A DNA stretch of 64,000 bases from Megamerina dolium (GCA_963854835.1 OY978525.1:29907253-29971252), one strand, 5' to 3'; positions 21,706 to 33,419 are shown, numbered from the stretch's first letter. Numbers and translations: made by a program. Notes: a model not told the origin generated them from the letters alone.

Positions 21706-23850
21706 GATTTCGCATATTAAGACCGTGCATCCGCACGACGATGCATCTATCGGCATATGCTGTTTCTTAAATAGAACAAGATTGAAAGTTCTTACGATGG
21801 AATGCGATACACCTCAAAAAATCTCCAAGAAGCTACGGGAAACATTTTCCAAACCCAAAGCACTTGTTTTCGGAATAGCGCGCCTTAATGTTTCAACGTT
21901 TTTTCACATTCCACTCTTCCACTGTAATATAAAGGGCAACATTTGCGAATTTCTACACATTATCTCTCAACGAAATGTAGTCCAAGTCAATACAAAAGTT
22001 CATTAGAACATTTCAATGCTATACAATGCCATTCCTCGTTCGTTCGTAGTCTTTGTAATGAACGTCTTATGTTGGTAAATACATTTTAGTTTAATTAAAT
22101 TTTCAAAATCAAACTAGATGAAATTAATCACTCTAAAGCTTCCATTAAAGTTGAAAAATTGAAATTGATTTCTACAATATTTTTCAAACTAAGTATTTGT
22201 TATTATTGTGGTTTTTTCTTTTTTACCTCTGTAAGGGTTTTTAATATTCTTCTTCCAATGCCCTCTTCATCCTCATTCGATTTGTTAATTGTGAGGAATT
22301 TTCGCAATCCCTTAATTCATTTTTACGCTCTAAATAGTTTGCATCAAAAATGTAACTTTTAAGAACTTTTCATTCAGTGATGCGTTTTGATTTCATTTGT
22401 GTTAAACGTCATTCGCCGCCATTGTTTGGAAGTTTCCTTCGTTTTAGAATAAGCAATAAAATTGTATAGAATCGAATTGAGTTATGTGGTCTTACTATAA
22501 GCTACTGCAATGTATAAATATATGACCATGTACTCGTACATGTAACACTTACTCGCATACATACGTAGGTGTTGGCTTTAAAATAATGGATAATATCAAA
22601 AACTTTTGTAGCGTAAAATTTGTAAAAGGTTTTTGTGTGAACAATGGAATTTATTTATGCATGGTGGAGTATATGTACGTATTTAAGCCTATTCGCAAAA
22701 GTAATCCAGCAAATGTCTGTTTAAATCAAAAAGAATTACAATATGCAAAATACGAATTTGTGCTGTTGTTGGATATTGGAAATTTTATGGATTTTCTTTT
22801 AGGGAAACTTTTGATGATCACAAAAAGCAAAAAGATTGTCAGTGTTGAATATATTTCACAATGCATTAGTAACATATATGAATAATGTACATAACAGAAT
22901 ATTTATTTTCCGTGAGTAAAAGCAATTTCTCACTTTCTAGCTAAGCTTAAAGTTACACTGGTCTACTATCTTCCCAACAACCACTTTAAGTGTGTTCGAT
23001 GTTGATATAAATACGCATGTTATTTCAATAACACCTTAATGCTGCTAATGTTATTCAAGAATACTGCAATATACACACAAAAAAGGAAGTAGTCGCTATA
23101 GTCATTAAGCTTGAAAACAACATTATATTTTTACAAGGTTTTTACTATTTCAAAAATTCAACTTTTATTTCAACCATAACAAGCGCAAATAAAAATGCCA
23201 CTCTTTTTTTAAACAAGCTAACATTAATAACAAGAATTTACTTGATTTCACTTTATGTGAATTTTTTACGATTAACAGGTGTTTTGTTACAACTACTTTA
23301 ACGTTTATTTGCTTGTAATAATTTCCGCAATTGCACAATTCAATATCCGTTTGAGCACATTGCTGGATTGTATGCGTATTACTTTCGTTGTGATATTGAA
23401 AATTTGTACAAATTTTTAATAGTTGCGCTCTCGTTGTAAGTGTTGAAATTTTTATAACTTTTTTCATTTACATTTGTACAATTTCTTTGATGTGTACATG
23501 TCGGAGATTAGTGCATTAACATTCGTCATTACAAATTTAATGGGAACAATAGAATGGGTGTTGATCAATAAGTGGCTCATACATAGTATATGAAGAACTC
23601 TGATATTATTCTTGTATATTTAGTACACCGTAAGCTCTCAAATCGCACCATACAAAATTTTGAGTTCAACCGTTAATCGATTCTTGGAACAAAAATGTTC
23701 CATATACATTTTTGTTTAAACTTTATTTCTTTGTTAGTGAATATTGAATTCTACTATTTAACTAATTTGTAACTTCTTCATTACTAATTGGCTTTTTGCA
23801 TTTTATAACAAAGTTCATTGCAAAGTTTTGTTATAATTTCAAAACTTCGT
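21706..23850 (+). other. Intron, nothing recognised
   Basis: No domain in any frame. The dyad GGAACAAAAATGTTCC at 23686-23701 recurs near the piggyBac-like relic and may mark its left flank. Confidence 0.45.
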
Positions 23851-23862
23851 AATTCCATCCTA
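23851..23862 (+). repeat. SINE target site duplication, left copy
   Basis: AATTCCATCCTA, repeated exactly at 24233-24244 on the other side of the SINE. Confidence 0.9.
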
Positions 23863-24232
23863 AAAAAAAATAAATATGTGGCACTTAAAGCCCCAAAGGG
23901 CTCATTGGCCGAGCTTCTCTTCCATTACTGTTGTGCGTCTTAAATTTTTTTGGACAGTATTAGAATGGACCTACTTATTTTAGCCGGTTCCGAACGGCAG
24001 AACACTTGTGACATCACTTTTTCTGAGCTTTGTCACAGAGTTCTTTAAGAAGCTTTTTCACGGCAAGTTGTTACTGTCGGAAGAATTGCCAATTGCTTGC
24101 CGACAGGTGGGTACCATTCGAAAGAAAAATATTTTCGATATTAAATTTGTTATGCATCAGCCGGGGATTGAACCCACGACCTACAGATCAGAAGGCGAAC
24201 ACACTAACCACTGAGCTACGGCACCCACACAT
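23863..24232 (-). mobile_element. tRNA-derived SINE, complete copy with 12-bp TSD
   Basis: A complete 370-bp reference copy, reverse-oriented. The tRNA-like head lies at the right (box A complement ACCACTGAGCTA at 24207-24218; box B GGGATTGAACCC, reversed, near 24165-24180). A body unique to the family follows, containing CTTGCCGACAGGTGGG, a GAGCTTTGTCACAGAGTTC dyad and GGAACCGGCTAA. The conserved 3' end AAGTGCCACATATTTATT plus T-rich tail is at the left. RNA polymerase III transcription and LINE-driven retroposition are inferred from the family type. The partner LINE is not identified; the LINE at 14.5 kb ends differently. Confidence 0.95.
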
Positions 24233-24244
24233 AATTCCATCCTA
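24233..24244 (+). repeat. SINE target site duplication, right copy
   Basis: AATTCCATCCTA, identical to 23851-23862. Confidence 0.9.
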
Positions 24245-24579
24245 TGGTACAAAAATGTTCCATTGCACAATTCGGTCATAAACTTATCCAGTATGCGAAA
24301 TCCGAATTCAGGGTGCATGAATTTATTGGAATATACTAGAAATTTACTCAAATGGTTCGAATTCTGCATATTGTTTATTCAAAATCGTTTGGCGTAGTCT
24401 AAAACAATAAACATAATATCAGTTCCAGACACACTAAGATCTTCCACAATTTTACTTTGCTCGACGTCGCTACAGCCGTTATAACGGTATTAGCTTTATT
24501 ATTATTTAACTCAGCTTGTAAATTTATTTTGTGCAAGTTTGCAAAGCGATCAAATACATTTGGTTTTAACTGCATTTCA

Positions 24580-25915
24580 TTTCTGCTGGAGAAGAAATAG
24601 GAAATGTACTAGAAGAAAGTGAAAATGAGAAATTATCAGGCAGCGATTTCGAACCGGATGAAAGCCCTCTTTTCAAAGTGACTGTGAAACCGAAAGTAGT
24701 TCAAATGAAAAAACTGAGGACGCAGTTTGAAGTTCAATGCCTTTTCCAAGCGGTCGTTTTCGTGCATCCAATGTGATTGAGATGTGTCTTGGTAAGAATA
24801 ACGGAAAGTTATTTTCTGTCTTTTTCTGATCATGTACATTTGCATATTTAGGGGTTACTAGATATACGCTGAATCGAATGACGGATATAAAAGATGCGTT
24901 TTTGCTATATTTTCCGCCTCAAGTCGAAAAAATCATAATCGAAAATTCAAATAAATATGGGAAGCATTTGGATGGGAAGAACTATGTTCAACTAGATACA
25001 GATTTGTTGCACGCATACTTTGATATTAGCTGGCGTTTATAAATATGATTTCTTATGATTGCATTATAAGTAAACTGCCTTCGTAAGATACTCCACATTT
25101 GCGGTTAGGTCAAAGAATGAAAATATGGAAATTTATTTGATGCTGACTATGGTCGTCCAATATTTCGCACCATTATGTCGTGGAAGACCTAACTAACACT
25201 AACTAACAAACCTAACGACACAAAACTATTCGTTTCGATGACGTAATTAGTCGATGTCAACAACACAATGACGACAAATTTACACCTATAAGGGACCTAT
25301 GGGATACAATTTAATGTAATATAAGTTTAAACAATTCTAAGCCCCAAAAATATGGTATCATTTTTTGTTTTATTGTTTCCACTGAAACATGCTATATATG
25401 GCGAATTCAGCCATATTTAGGAAAAGGATTAAGTGGAATCCCAGAAACAAATCAAGGAGAGCGGATGGTTCTCGATTTGACAGAAGGTCTAAATGGTCAT
25501 AATGTCACAATGGATACATTTTTTCCATCCCAGAGCCTAGGGCAAAGCTCCAGACTGGTAAAATATCCAGACTGAAAGCCGAAGCAAAAACACACCAAAC
25601 GTAAATGTTTTTTTGCATGAGCTAGGTAGTGCATTAGCCCATGGTTATATGAACAAGCGAACCCATGCACCAAGAAACAGTTCTTCAAAATTGCTTCTTC
25701 AATCAATTGCAAGGAACCATGACGATATGGTTGAAGATGAGATGAATAGGCCATCATCAATGAAGAGCATGAAGTCGCAAACAGGAGTTGTCAAACGAGG
25801 CCGATGTAATGACTACTATCTCAATGGTGAAAATAACTATAAGAGGACTGCTCTGTTTTACGAGTTAAATGGTTTTTGTTGGTTGTTATATAAAATAAGG
25901 AACAAGAAATAATTC
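24580..25915 (+). pseudogene. PiggyBac-like transposase relic
   Basis: Pieces of a piggyBac transposase appear in order in different frames. First is an acidic N-terminal part (SGSDFEPDES). Near 24855-25030 lies the start of the core domain (MTDIKDAFLLYFPPQVEKII). At 25230-25310 comes RFDDVISR followed by DDKFTPIRDLWDTI. At 25440-25510 comes NQGERMVLDLTEGLNGHNVT, a highly diagnostic segment leading to the TMDTFF position. Last is a Cys-poor remnant of the C-terminal zinc domain (near 25795). Gaps and frameshifts make it inactive. A possible right terminal sequence lies at 26971-27009 next to TTAA. Confidence 0.8.
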
Positions 25916-26284
25916 GGCTTGAAATGTACATACGGAACAAAAATGTTCCAAAGTTTCTATTTGGCAGCCAATAATATATATTACACGAGTTGCGTATTTC
26001 TATATAAAATGGAAGAAGAGCAATATCGGTTTCGAATTCCCTTTCTTTATTTTGAATAAAAAAAACATGCAAATAAATAAATGCAAAGTTGGATGGTGTA
26101 TGTATGGGCTCTTCACCATCTATGGCAACCGTAAAATATTGGTTCAACGAATTTGGTCATTATTTGATTTTGATGAAGAAATACCAGTTCGCGCAGCTGT
26201 CGTGGCTACTGGGGATTTTTTTTTTAATTGTTATCGAATTCTCCCATGGACTTCTTGCAGAAAGGAAGCAAAATTACAGGAGAG

Positions 26285-26298
26285 TATGATGAATGAAT
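26285..26298 (+). repeat. SINE target site duplication, left copy
   Basis: TATGATGAATGAAT, repeated exactly at 26668-26681. Confidence 0.92.
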
Positions 26299-26667
26299 GT
26301 AGGTGCCGTAGCTCAGTGGTTAGTGTGTTCGGCTTCTGATCTGTAGGTCGTGGTTCAATACCCGGCTGATGCATAACAAATTTAATATCGAAAAGATTTT
26401 TCTTTCGAACGGTACCCACCTGTCGGCAAGCAATTGGCAATTCTTCCGACAGTAACAACTTGCCATGAAAAAGCTTCTAAAAAGAACTCTGTGACAAAGC
26501 TCAGAAAAAGTGATGTCACAAGTGTTCTGCCGTTCGGAACCGGCTAAAATAAGTAGGTCCATTCTAATACTGTCCAAAAAAATTTAAGACGCACAACAGT
26601 AATGGAAGAGAAGCTCTGCCAATGAGCCCTTTGGGGCTTTAAGTGCCACATATTTATTTATTTTTTT
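26299..26667 (+). mobile_element. tRNA-derived SINE, complete copy with 14-bp TSD
   Basis: Direct-oriented full copy of 369 bp. Box A TAGCTCAGTGGT lies at 26309-26320 and box B GGTTCAATACC at 26352-26362, about 40 bp apart as expected for a tRNA-type polymerase III promoter. The body and the AAGTGCCACATATTTATT end with T-rich tail match the copy at 23863-24232 closely (the two share GAATGGACC-type variants), so both are fairly recent. It is inserted in a mariner relic. Confidence 0.95.
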
Positions 26668-26681
26668 TATGATGAATGAAT
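26668..26681 (+). repeat. SINE target site duplication, right copy
   Basis: TATGATGAATGAAT, identical to 26285-26298. Confidence 0.92.
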
Positions 26682-26970
26682 TATTGGAATTTGATAAGAA
26701 AATTCAAAAAGACATGACTCGAGCAGTCTGTGAAAATGTGGTGTTTCACCACGATAACACACAAGCACTTTCATCCACAATCATCTCTGGGACTTTTTTC
26801 AAACTTGTAAATATGTCTCGAAGTATAAAATATTCAACAACAACAATTCAAGGTTATTACCTAGGCAGAAGTTAAAGGATACAGTGCAGAACTAAGGGTT
26901 ACCGAAAGACAAATAACTTGTACGAGTAACATGTAAAACACGAATTAAACTTGTAAATACTTTTTGTAAA

Positions 26971-27013
26971 AAACACCAAAATTGACCCATATGTGTGGTA
27001 GCTAAAGGGTTAA
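26971..27013 (+). repeat. Possible right end of the piggyBac-like element, with TTAA
   Basis: The sequence ends GTGTGGTAGCTAAAGGG (27009) followed by TTAA (27010-27013). The reverse complement starts CCCTTTAGC, as expected for piggyBac-type ends (CCC start, TTAA target). A partner end on the left was not found, so the call is tentative. Confidence 0.45.
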
Positions 27014-27120
27014 AATGTTCTGAGAAAATTTTAATATGGGTCTACAAGAAACATCGAAAAAAATATCTAGAAATATGTTGAAAATTACAATTAAAAAAAA
27101 TGGTGGTATATCTTCAATGC

Positions 27121-27270
27121 AAAGCTTCTAAAAGAACTCTGTGACAAAGCTCAGAAAAAGTGATGTCACAAGGGTTCTGCCGTTCGGAACCGGCTAAAAT
27201 AAGTAGGTCCCTTCTTATATTGTCCAAAATTTAACACGCACAACAGTAATGGAAGAGAAGGTCGGCCAAT
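27121..27270 (+). mobile_element. SINE fragment, 3' half
   Basis: Direct-oriented, starting AAGCTTCTAAAAGAACTCTG and running through GGAACCGGCTAAAATAAG to 'ggaagagaaggtcggccaa'. Head and tail are missing. Confidence 0.88.
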
Positions 27271-29145
27271 TTATATCTTCATTGCTAGCACGGATACTTA
27301 TTGATTAACCCTAGTGTGTACTCTATCTTTCCGTACTAGAAGGTGAAGAGAAATCAGCCAGTTACTCAACTTTCTATAGAAGATGTCACTTCCAACAAAA
27401 AATAACAAACAACAAAATGGCACTTGGATGCTATTAAATGCTAGGGATTTTTCACCTGGTACCAAAAAAAAAATTGATTAAACTCGGTGAGATTAAGTCC
27501 TTTTGTATCACCTTCCATTCTCGCCTTTTCTTTTTTAACTGATGGTTCACAGCAGTAGCATTGAGTTGTGAATTCACTGTTGTTGTCCACATAAGTGCTT
27601 ACTTCATCTCTGCTTCCTCCTACCCCCTGGTGCGCTTTTTGTCAAGCTGACAAAAAACACGATCCGAAAATGATTAGATTTAATGAATTCAAGAAATGTA
27701 TATACAATGTTAACATTGATTTTAATAATTCAAAAGAAGTTTCCTTCACTACAGATCAAAGACTATTGATTTCGATCCTTTTTTTTCACCAGTTTTAGTA
27801 GAACTCGAGTTCCTACCGTGTTATCTGGACTTATGTAGCCTTTTTCTTCTCTTAAGCTTACATCTGATAGTTCCTTTTCTAAAGCATACGATCCATGTAC
27901 TCTTCCATATGGTAACAGCAACCCCTTCTATGATAGTGAAGCAGGCGCTAATGACAAAACGCAGAAAAATTCTACAATAACGAGGTATTCAGCAAACTCA
28001 GAATATCGAAGCGCAAAAAGACAAAACTGAAAACAGTTCTGTTGGGAACGAGGAATTCACAAAGCCCAAAAGGAATCCCTGACTCTAAGGAGTATATTTA
28101 CTGAATTGATATTTACTGGTTTGAATATTAATTGTAATCAGAACTGTAATATTATAACCTACTCTAAAATGTGGTAGCTTTAATTTGCCTTCAATTTATG
28201 ATAAAAGACATACCAAACTCTCAAGTATACTCAAGTAATTTTGAGGTTTGATTATCTAAAATATGACTCAGAAGAAATTTTTGTTGTTACTAAAAAATCA
28301 AAGTCGTATGAGTGTTAATAATTAAAAACAGTGTTTCTTCTAAAAAACGTAAACGAATTAATATATAAAAACGGCCAGACACAGGTATCTATTTTGTAGC
28401 TTTATTTTTAGAATATATAAATCTTGCTCATGTGTGCGTGCAAGTCACACGCTCCTTCTGCCGTTTTTTTTTTCTAAATCTCTTGAAAGTTGAATTGCAT
28501 TTCTATGAAATTCAATTACATTTCTCAAATATAACTTCTTTGATCTGATGCTATCTATTCAATTGTATACTTTCAACTGTACTATAGACATATAGGTACT
28601 AAGTTTATACGTATATGTGACTCTTAAGAGTATACAAATATATTTGCGTAGAAAAATGCATATGCATGACCTTCGGCACTAAATTGATTATATTCATACA
28701 GTGGTTTCAAACATTTTTGCTGTAATATTGATGCCAATGTCTAACACGCTATACAAGAAATTGGATCGTCTTCGCTTATGCATATTATTATTGAACAAAA
28801 TAATTCATAAGATTCTCAGATTCTCGAACTTTTTCACAAAAAAATGTGGTGTAGCTTAGTTTTATATCCACCTGGTTGGGAGTCAATGTATCACTGCGAC
28901 TAGGATTTTTGCAATTGCTATTTAAATGTATGTACTTTTATTTGTTACTTTTCCTGCAAATGTATTGTATTGTATATTACATCTGCGATATTTATTTCAA
29001 TGCTATACTCTCCGCTTTCAATCATCTACTATACATATACCGTATCTATAAATTCAATTCTCATAAGTAATACATGAGTGAATGTGAAAATTATATGTTC
29101 CCAATACTGTGATCATAAAGTTCTTCGAATTTTGAATTAAAGTAT
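27271..29145 (+). other. Intron, nothing recognised
   Basis: No domain in any frame and no clear repeat. A TTAACCCTAG word at 27304 could be a transposon end but has no visible partner. Confidence 0.45.
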
Positions 29146-29149
29146 AAAC

Positions 29150-29480
29150 TATGATTTATTTATTCTTGAATACGTACATATTTATTTCGTCACCTTCAAA
29201 GTAATCACATCAACATATTTTCCAATCCTAGAAGCTCTCCGAATAGTCTATAGTTTCCGAGATGACCGAGATTCGCATTATGTCTTTTCAGAGGACTCGA
29301 AGATTGTTTTGAATTAATTGAATAATCAAAAGTCACATGGTGCTAAAGCAAGGACGATGGTTGTGGAAGAAATTTCAAAAGAAATGGTTACGAACAAATT
29401 CAGTGTTTTTTAAAACAATTGAAAGGCCCTTTTGTTTCTTTAAAAATCGACTACATCGATCCAAACAATAGTTCGATGAC
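29150..29480 (-). pseudogene. Mariner relic, C-terminal part
   Basis: On the - strand the order is ALAPCDF (third catalytic aspartate block, usually DLAPCDF), a decayed linker, then the terminal 'ttactttgaaggtgacgaaataaa' phrase, the YFEGD-like C-terminus of many mariners, followed by a stop. Many stops are present and the 5' half is missing. Confidence 0.65.
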
Positions 29481-29689
29481 TCGATTTCTAATTCCATGTC
29501 TACGAAAACTTTTTGATCACAATAAGTATTATTTATTTGTATCATTGACTTTTGTATTGTATTGAATTGTTATTGTATTATATGTAAGTTACGAATCTTT
29601 CGATTGTGACATTCTACATTTTCATATTATTTCATATTCGTTCACTTGCTTCTTCGTGCAATTTTCAATATGATTGAAATCAACATACA

Positions 29690-30880
29690 AATAGAGCGTA
29701 GCATGCCTATTGCAAAGGCAGATCTGATGATTTGATGAGACTGCCCAGCACTATTTGGTATCAACAATAGAAAAGTCCTCGAAGTTCAAGAACTATATAA
29801 TGTTCGTCTTTATAGACATTCAAGGTGCCTTCAATGATAATATTCCCGGAGCTATCATACAAACTCTATCTAACCTAAAAGTTGAAAGTTCCTTAAGTCA
29901 CTAACTATGCCTCATGTTGACTCATAGGAAAAGCCACGCAAAGTTGGGGAATTGCAGCATAAAAAGACGCGCTCACAAAGGACTTCGCAAAGAGAATTTC
30001 TTTCGCACTTACTGCGGGTACTTGTAGTTAACGAATTACTGTTATCTTAAACAAAGGTTGCAAACCAACCAGTAGTGATGCGACTTCCCATTAGTGATGC
30101 CCGGTATATATGGTAGCACCCTAAGAGAAATCATACAGCATGCCCTTAACGCTTTAAGTAATTGGACCACCGGATTTGGCCTTGTTCTATTCACTCTGAA
30201 ATATATTGAAGACGAATACCCATTACACCACCCTCAATCAGTCAAATTCGTTTAAAATTTTCGGACGAAACCATATAGCAATGACTCATCCTTGACAAAG
30301 AACCTAATTGAAAGCGTAACATAGAAGAACGCGTTAAGGAAGCTTCGGTTGCATTATAATCATGAAAACGAACAATAAAAAAGAAATGGGGAATGAAACA
30401 CAGTATAATATACTGGCTCTACACAGCGGTGATGAGTGCACTGACGGCCATACACGCTCGATAGGGCCATACACAAAAACTTCGTGGAAAAGGTCCAAAG
30501 GTTGGCATCTTTGTGCGTTACGAGGGCACTTGGAATGATCGCCGCCAAAGTACTTAATACCTGGTATCCAAGGGAAGCAATTAGCAGCTCAAACGGTAAT
30601 TAAACATAGATTAACTTCAGAACCGCCCAGCTATTGTGCGGGATACACAACAATTCTGGACCAATATAACTTCATACTACGAGTTGATGACTATGAAACA
30701 GCGAAGTTGACGTTTGACAATAACTTTCACTCACACATTCCGAAAAGAATGGACTGGCAGTGTGGGAACACACATTTAAATGGAGCAATCCACTTCTTCA
30801 GCGACGGCTTTAAATTTAACCGGCAAGTAGAATCAGGGGGTATTTTGAAAATCCTATGGAGTTCGCATGAATAGTAAAGG
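29690..30880 (+). pseudogene. LINE relic (I/R1-like) with RT and RNase H remnants
   Basis: Decayed frames read FVFIDIQGAFND (RT motif A, usually DIEGAFD), then VVNELL, then a thumb/connection-like stretch with LILDK-type and KRNIEERVKEASVALY segments. HKNFVEKVQRLASLCVTRAL follows at 30471-30530. Near 30800 comes HFFSDGFKFNRQVESGG, which resembles the start of RNase H (TDGSK). The copy is 5'-truncated, full of stops and frameshifts, and lacks its 3' end. Confidence 0.75.
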
Positions 30881-31188
30881 AGAGTAAAGTTAAGAAAGTA
30901 AATTTTATTAATTAATTATATTATATAATTATTATAATTATTATATTAATTAATATATAGAAATTATTATTGTCTGTATAACCATCATCCATTCATTTAT
31001 TTTCAACATTATTAAACGTTTTAGTAGTCCACCGACTACTTTATCAGAAGCACATCGTGTTATATGACATATTATTTTTATTATAAATACTTTGATAAAA
31101 TACGGGAAGAGATCTGTGGATAGTTCTAACATACAGAACCAGATGATATTAGTAGCTTCTTTCAAGTGTCGACCAAATTTCAGAAATA

Positions 31189-32453
31189 AAGGGTTATCCA
31201 TTTTGCGGTTTCAAAAGTAAATGTAAATAAAACACATATAAAATATTTTTTATCATGATATTTCTTTTTATTATAAAGTTTGAACGTTGACATTATGTGT
31301 GAAATACTACATCATTTAAATGACCACCACGCGAATTGTTGCAAGCATCGATTCTTTTGAGGTAATTTTCGACCATTTTTTGACACATATTGGGCGGTAT
31401 CTCAGCCATAACGTGACTAATGTTGGTTTTTAGGTGCTCAAGAGTTAAAGGTTTATCTGCATAAACACGGTCTTTCGCGTAGCCCCACAAAAAAAAGTCA
31501 AGCGGTGTCAAATCGCATGATGGCCACTTGATATCGCCACGACGAGAAATTACGCGGCCAGAAAATTTCTCTTGCAATAAAGCCATATTCGCTCGAGTTG
31601 TGTGGCATGTGGCACCGTCTTGTTGAAACCACATATTCTCTAAGTCGTATTCTTCAATAACAGGCAAAAAAAAGTCGGTTATCATATGACCATAACGCTC
31701 CGAATTGACGGTGACAGTCGTTCCATCGTCGTTTTCGAAGAAGTAAGGTCCAATCACACCTCCGGACCAAAGAGCGCACCAAGCAGTGACTTTTTGTGGA
31801 TGTAGTGGCCTCTCTTCAATTACTTGAGGATTCTCAGAACCCCAAATACGACAATTTTGTTTGTTAACATGCCCACCGAGTGAGAAATGTGCTTTGTCGC
31901 TGAAGAAAATTTTGTTCGAAAAATCGCCGTCCACCGCCTGTTGTTCAAGCACCCATTCGACGTATCTACGACGTTGTGAATGGTCAGCTGGCTTCAGTTG
32001 TTGTGTGAGCTGGATTTTATATGGATGTAGGTGTAGATCCAAATGCAAAATACGCCATAATGTGCCGTAAGACAGTCCTAATTCCTGAGAACGACGAGGA
32101 ATCGACACATTCGGGTCTTCGACAACACTTTCACTTACAGCAGCGATATTTTCGGTGGTACGAGCGAAACGATGATGCACAGGCCTTAAAATATCTGTAA
32201 CCGATCCAGTCTCTTCATATTTCTTCACAATTTTGCCAATTGCTCCTCTTAAAGCACGATATGTGGCTGTGGCAGAATCACCATTTTTGTAGTAGGTTTT
32301 TACAATTTTAATGCGTTGTGCGATAGTTAAGCGATCCATTTTCGCAAATGTCAGACTTTGAACTGAAAAAGAAAGAAATTGTTTTAACAACTCAGTTTGA
32401 CAGATGTCGAATTCTAGCCCTATACTTTTGAAACCGCGAAATGGATAACCCTT
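31189..32453 (-). mobile_element. DD41D (visitor/rosa-like) transposon, nearly complete
   Basis: A 1265-bp IS630/Tc1/mariner element. The inverted ends begin AAGGGTTATCCATTT and continue CGCGGTTTCAAAAGTA (one mismatch between ends over about 30 bp). It is flanked by TA (31187-31188 and 32454-32455), the target used by this superfamily. It contains one long open frame (see transposase entry). The copy at 41788-42470 is almost identical in shared parts, which implies recent movement. Confidence 0.93.
31293..32339 (-). CDS. DD41D-type transposase with two in-frame deletions
   Basis: Open frame of 348 residues from the Met at 32337-32339 (MDRLTIAQRIKIVKTYYKNG). I prefer this start because upstream codons lie in the terminal repeat and flank. 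It has an N-terminal helix-turn-helix, then catalytic blocks FFSDKAHFSLGG, MWFQQDGATCHT and CDLTPLDFFLWG. The family usually spaces the second and third Asp by 41 residues (DD41D); here it is 39, because KWPSCD stands where relatives have a longer WPPRSCD-like stretch. Relative to the other copy, 11 residues (33 nt) are missing after TYRALRG in the DNA-binding region. Both losses keep the frame, but activity is doubtful. The acting site would be the nucleus. Confidence 0.9.
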   Translation of the reverse strand: MDRLTIAQRIKIVKTYYKNGDSATATYRALRGAIGKIVKKYEETGSVTDILRPVHHRFARTTENIAAVSESVVEDPNVSIPRRSQELGLSYGTLWRILHLDLHLHPYKIQLTQQLKPADHSQRRRYVEWVLEQQAVDGDFSNKIFFSDKAHFSLGGHVNKQNCRIWGSENPQVIEERPLHPQKVTAWCALWSGGVIGPYFFENDDGTTVTVNSERYGHMITDFFLPVIEEYDLENMWFQQDGATCHTTRANMALLQEKFSGRVISRRGDIKWPSCDLTPLDFFLWGYAKDRVYADKPLTLEHLKTNISHVMAEIPPNMCQKMVENYLKRIDACNNSRGGHLNDVVFHT

Positions 32454-32455
32454 TA

Positions 32456-33419
32456 TATTCCTTGGAACTGTTAATAGCAAATAGGTTTGCGACATAATCA
32501 CATACATTCATACATTCAATATGAAATATATATCATGCTCAAGTAGAATTTAATTAACTGCCAAATACTTAAAATGTTCAAACAGAAAACAACGATATGA
32601 CTGTAAAAATATCTTTCACTCTTACTCTTTATCTGTCTTTTTTTCTCACTCTTTCTAACTCTGGTTTTTATTAGCAAATTCCTATATTTCTCAACTCTAA
32701 TATGGTATGTACATTTCTTACTATTGTCTTCATGAGAGTAAAATAAAAATTCCTTTTTGTGAAAGTGATATTATAAAATTATTTCTCAAACAAACAAGTC
32801 GTGATGCTGCAAAAATTAAATGCAATTAAAATGCCATAAAATGAAATAACCTGGAAATTGTTCAGAGATAGAAGATGAAGACAACAATAATAATAATAAT
32901 AGCAGCAGCAACAAAATGTGATAATGCAATAATGTCACTACAGTGTTGATATTATGGTCGTGATGTTTTGCGGCAAAATAGTTCAGTTTTAATCATTTTC
33001 ATAAAAACATATTGTTTACATGCATCTTGGAAGAATGATTTATAATTTCTTGCAAGTATTTCTTGCTGTTTCTTGCAACAAAGCAAACATTTTGACAATA
33101 TAAATACAGGTCGCTGTATTTTGTTCTAAATTGAACAAAGTGATGATTGACACCGAGCGATTTGATCTTCAATTGTAGCTTCTTTTTCTTCTTTAGATTT
33201 TGTACAAAAATTTCTATAAAAATGGAGTGAATTTGTATTTTTTGATTGGCCTTTTTCTTAAGGAACCCCTTTAAGGGGATGTTATGTGAACTAAATATAA
33301 TTGACCTATGTATTTCTAGGCAGTAGTGAAAACCAATTTTATAGCATAAATCCATCTATTTTGTATACAAAATTTTATAACAAAGAAAATAATTTTTATT
33401 TAGATAGTTAATTTCCAAC
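32456..33419 (+). other. Intron, nothing recognised
   Basis: AT-rich, with a short AAT/CAG/CAA triplet-rich tract at 32884-32915. The small open frames here show no domain and no expected composition. Confidence 0.5.

Larger units (their letters stand above)
26050..26830 (+). pseudogene. Mariner relic carrying a SINE
   Basis: Before the SINE, a frame reads SSPSMATVKYWFNEFGH (helix-turn-helix region). After a large deletion the pre-catalytic MDFLQKGSKITGEY motif follows at about 26247-26290. After the SINE the same protein continues as ELLEFDKKIQK and then CENVVFHHDNTQALSS, whose HDN is the second catalytic aspartate block. The order and fit across the SINE show that the SINE inserted into an existing mariner copy. 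Terminal repeats were not found. Confidence 0.8.

Noticed and set aside
26299..26375. tRNA gene-like sequence with boxes A and B
   Set aside because: It is the head of a repeated SINE flanked by target duplications. The same head occurs in many copies and continues into the SINE body.
32999..33355. 118-codon - strand frame
   Set aside because: Low-complexity, Lys/Phe/Ile-rich translation expected from AT-rich DNA; no domain, no splice context.
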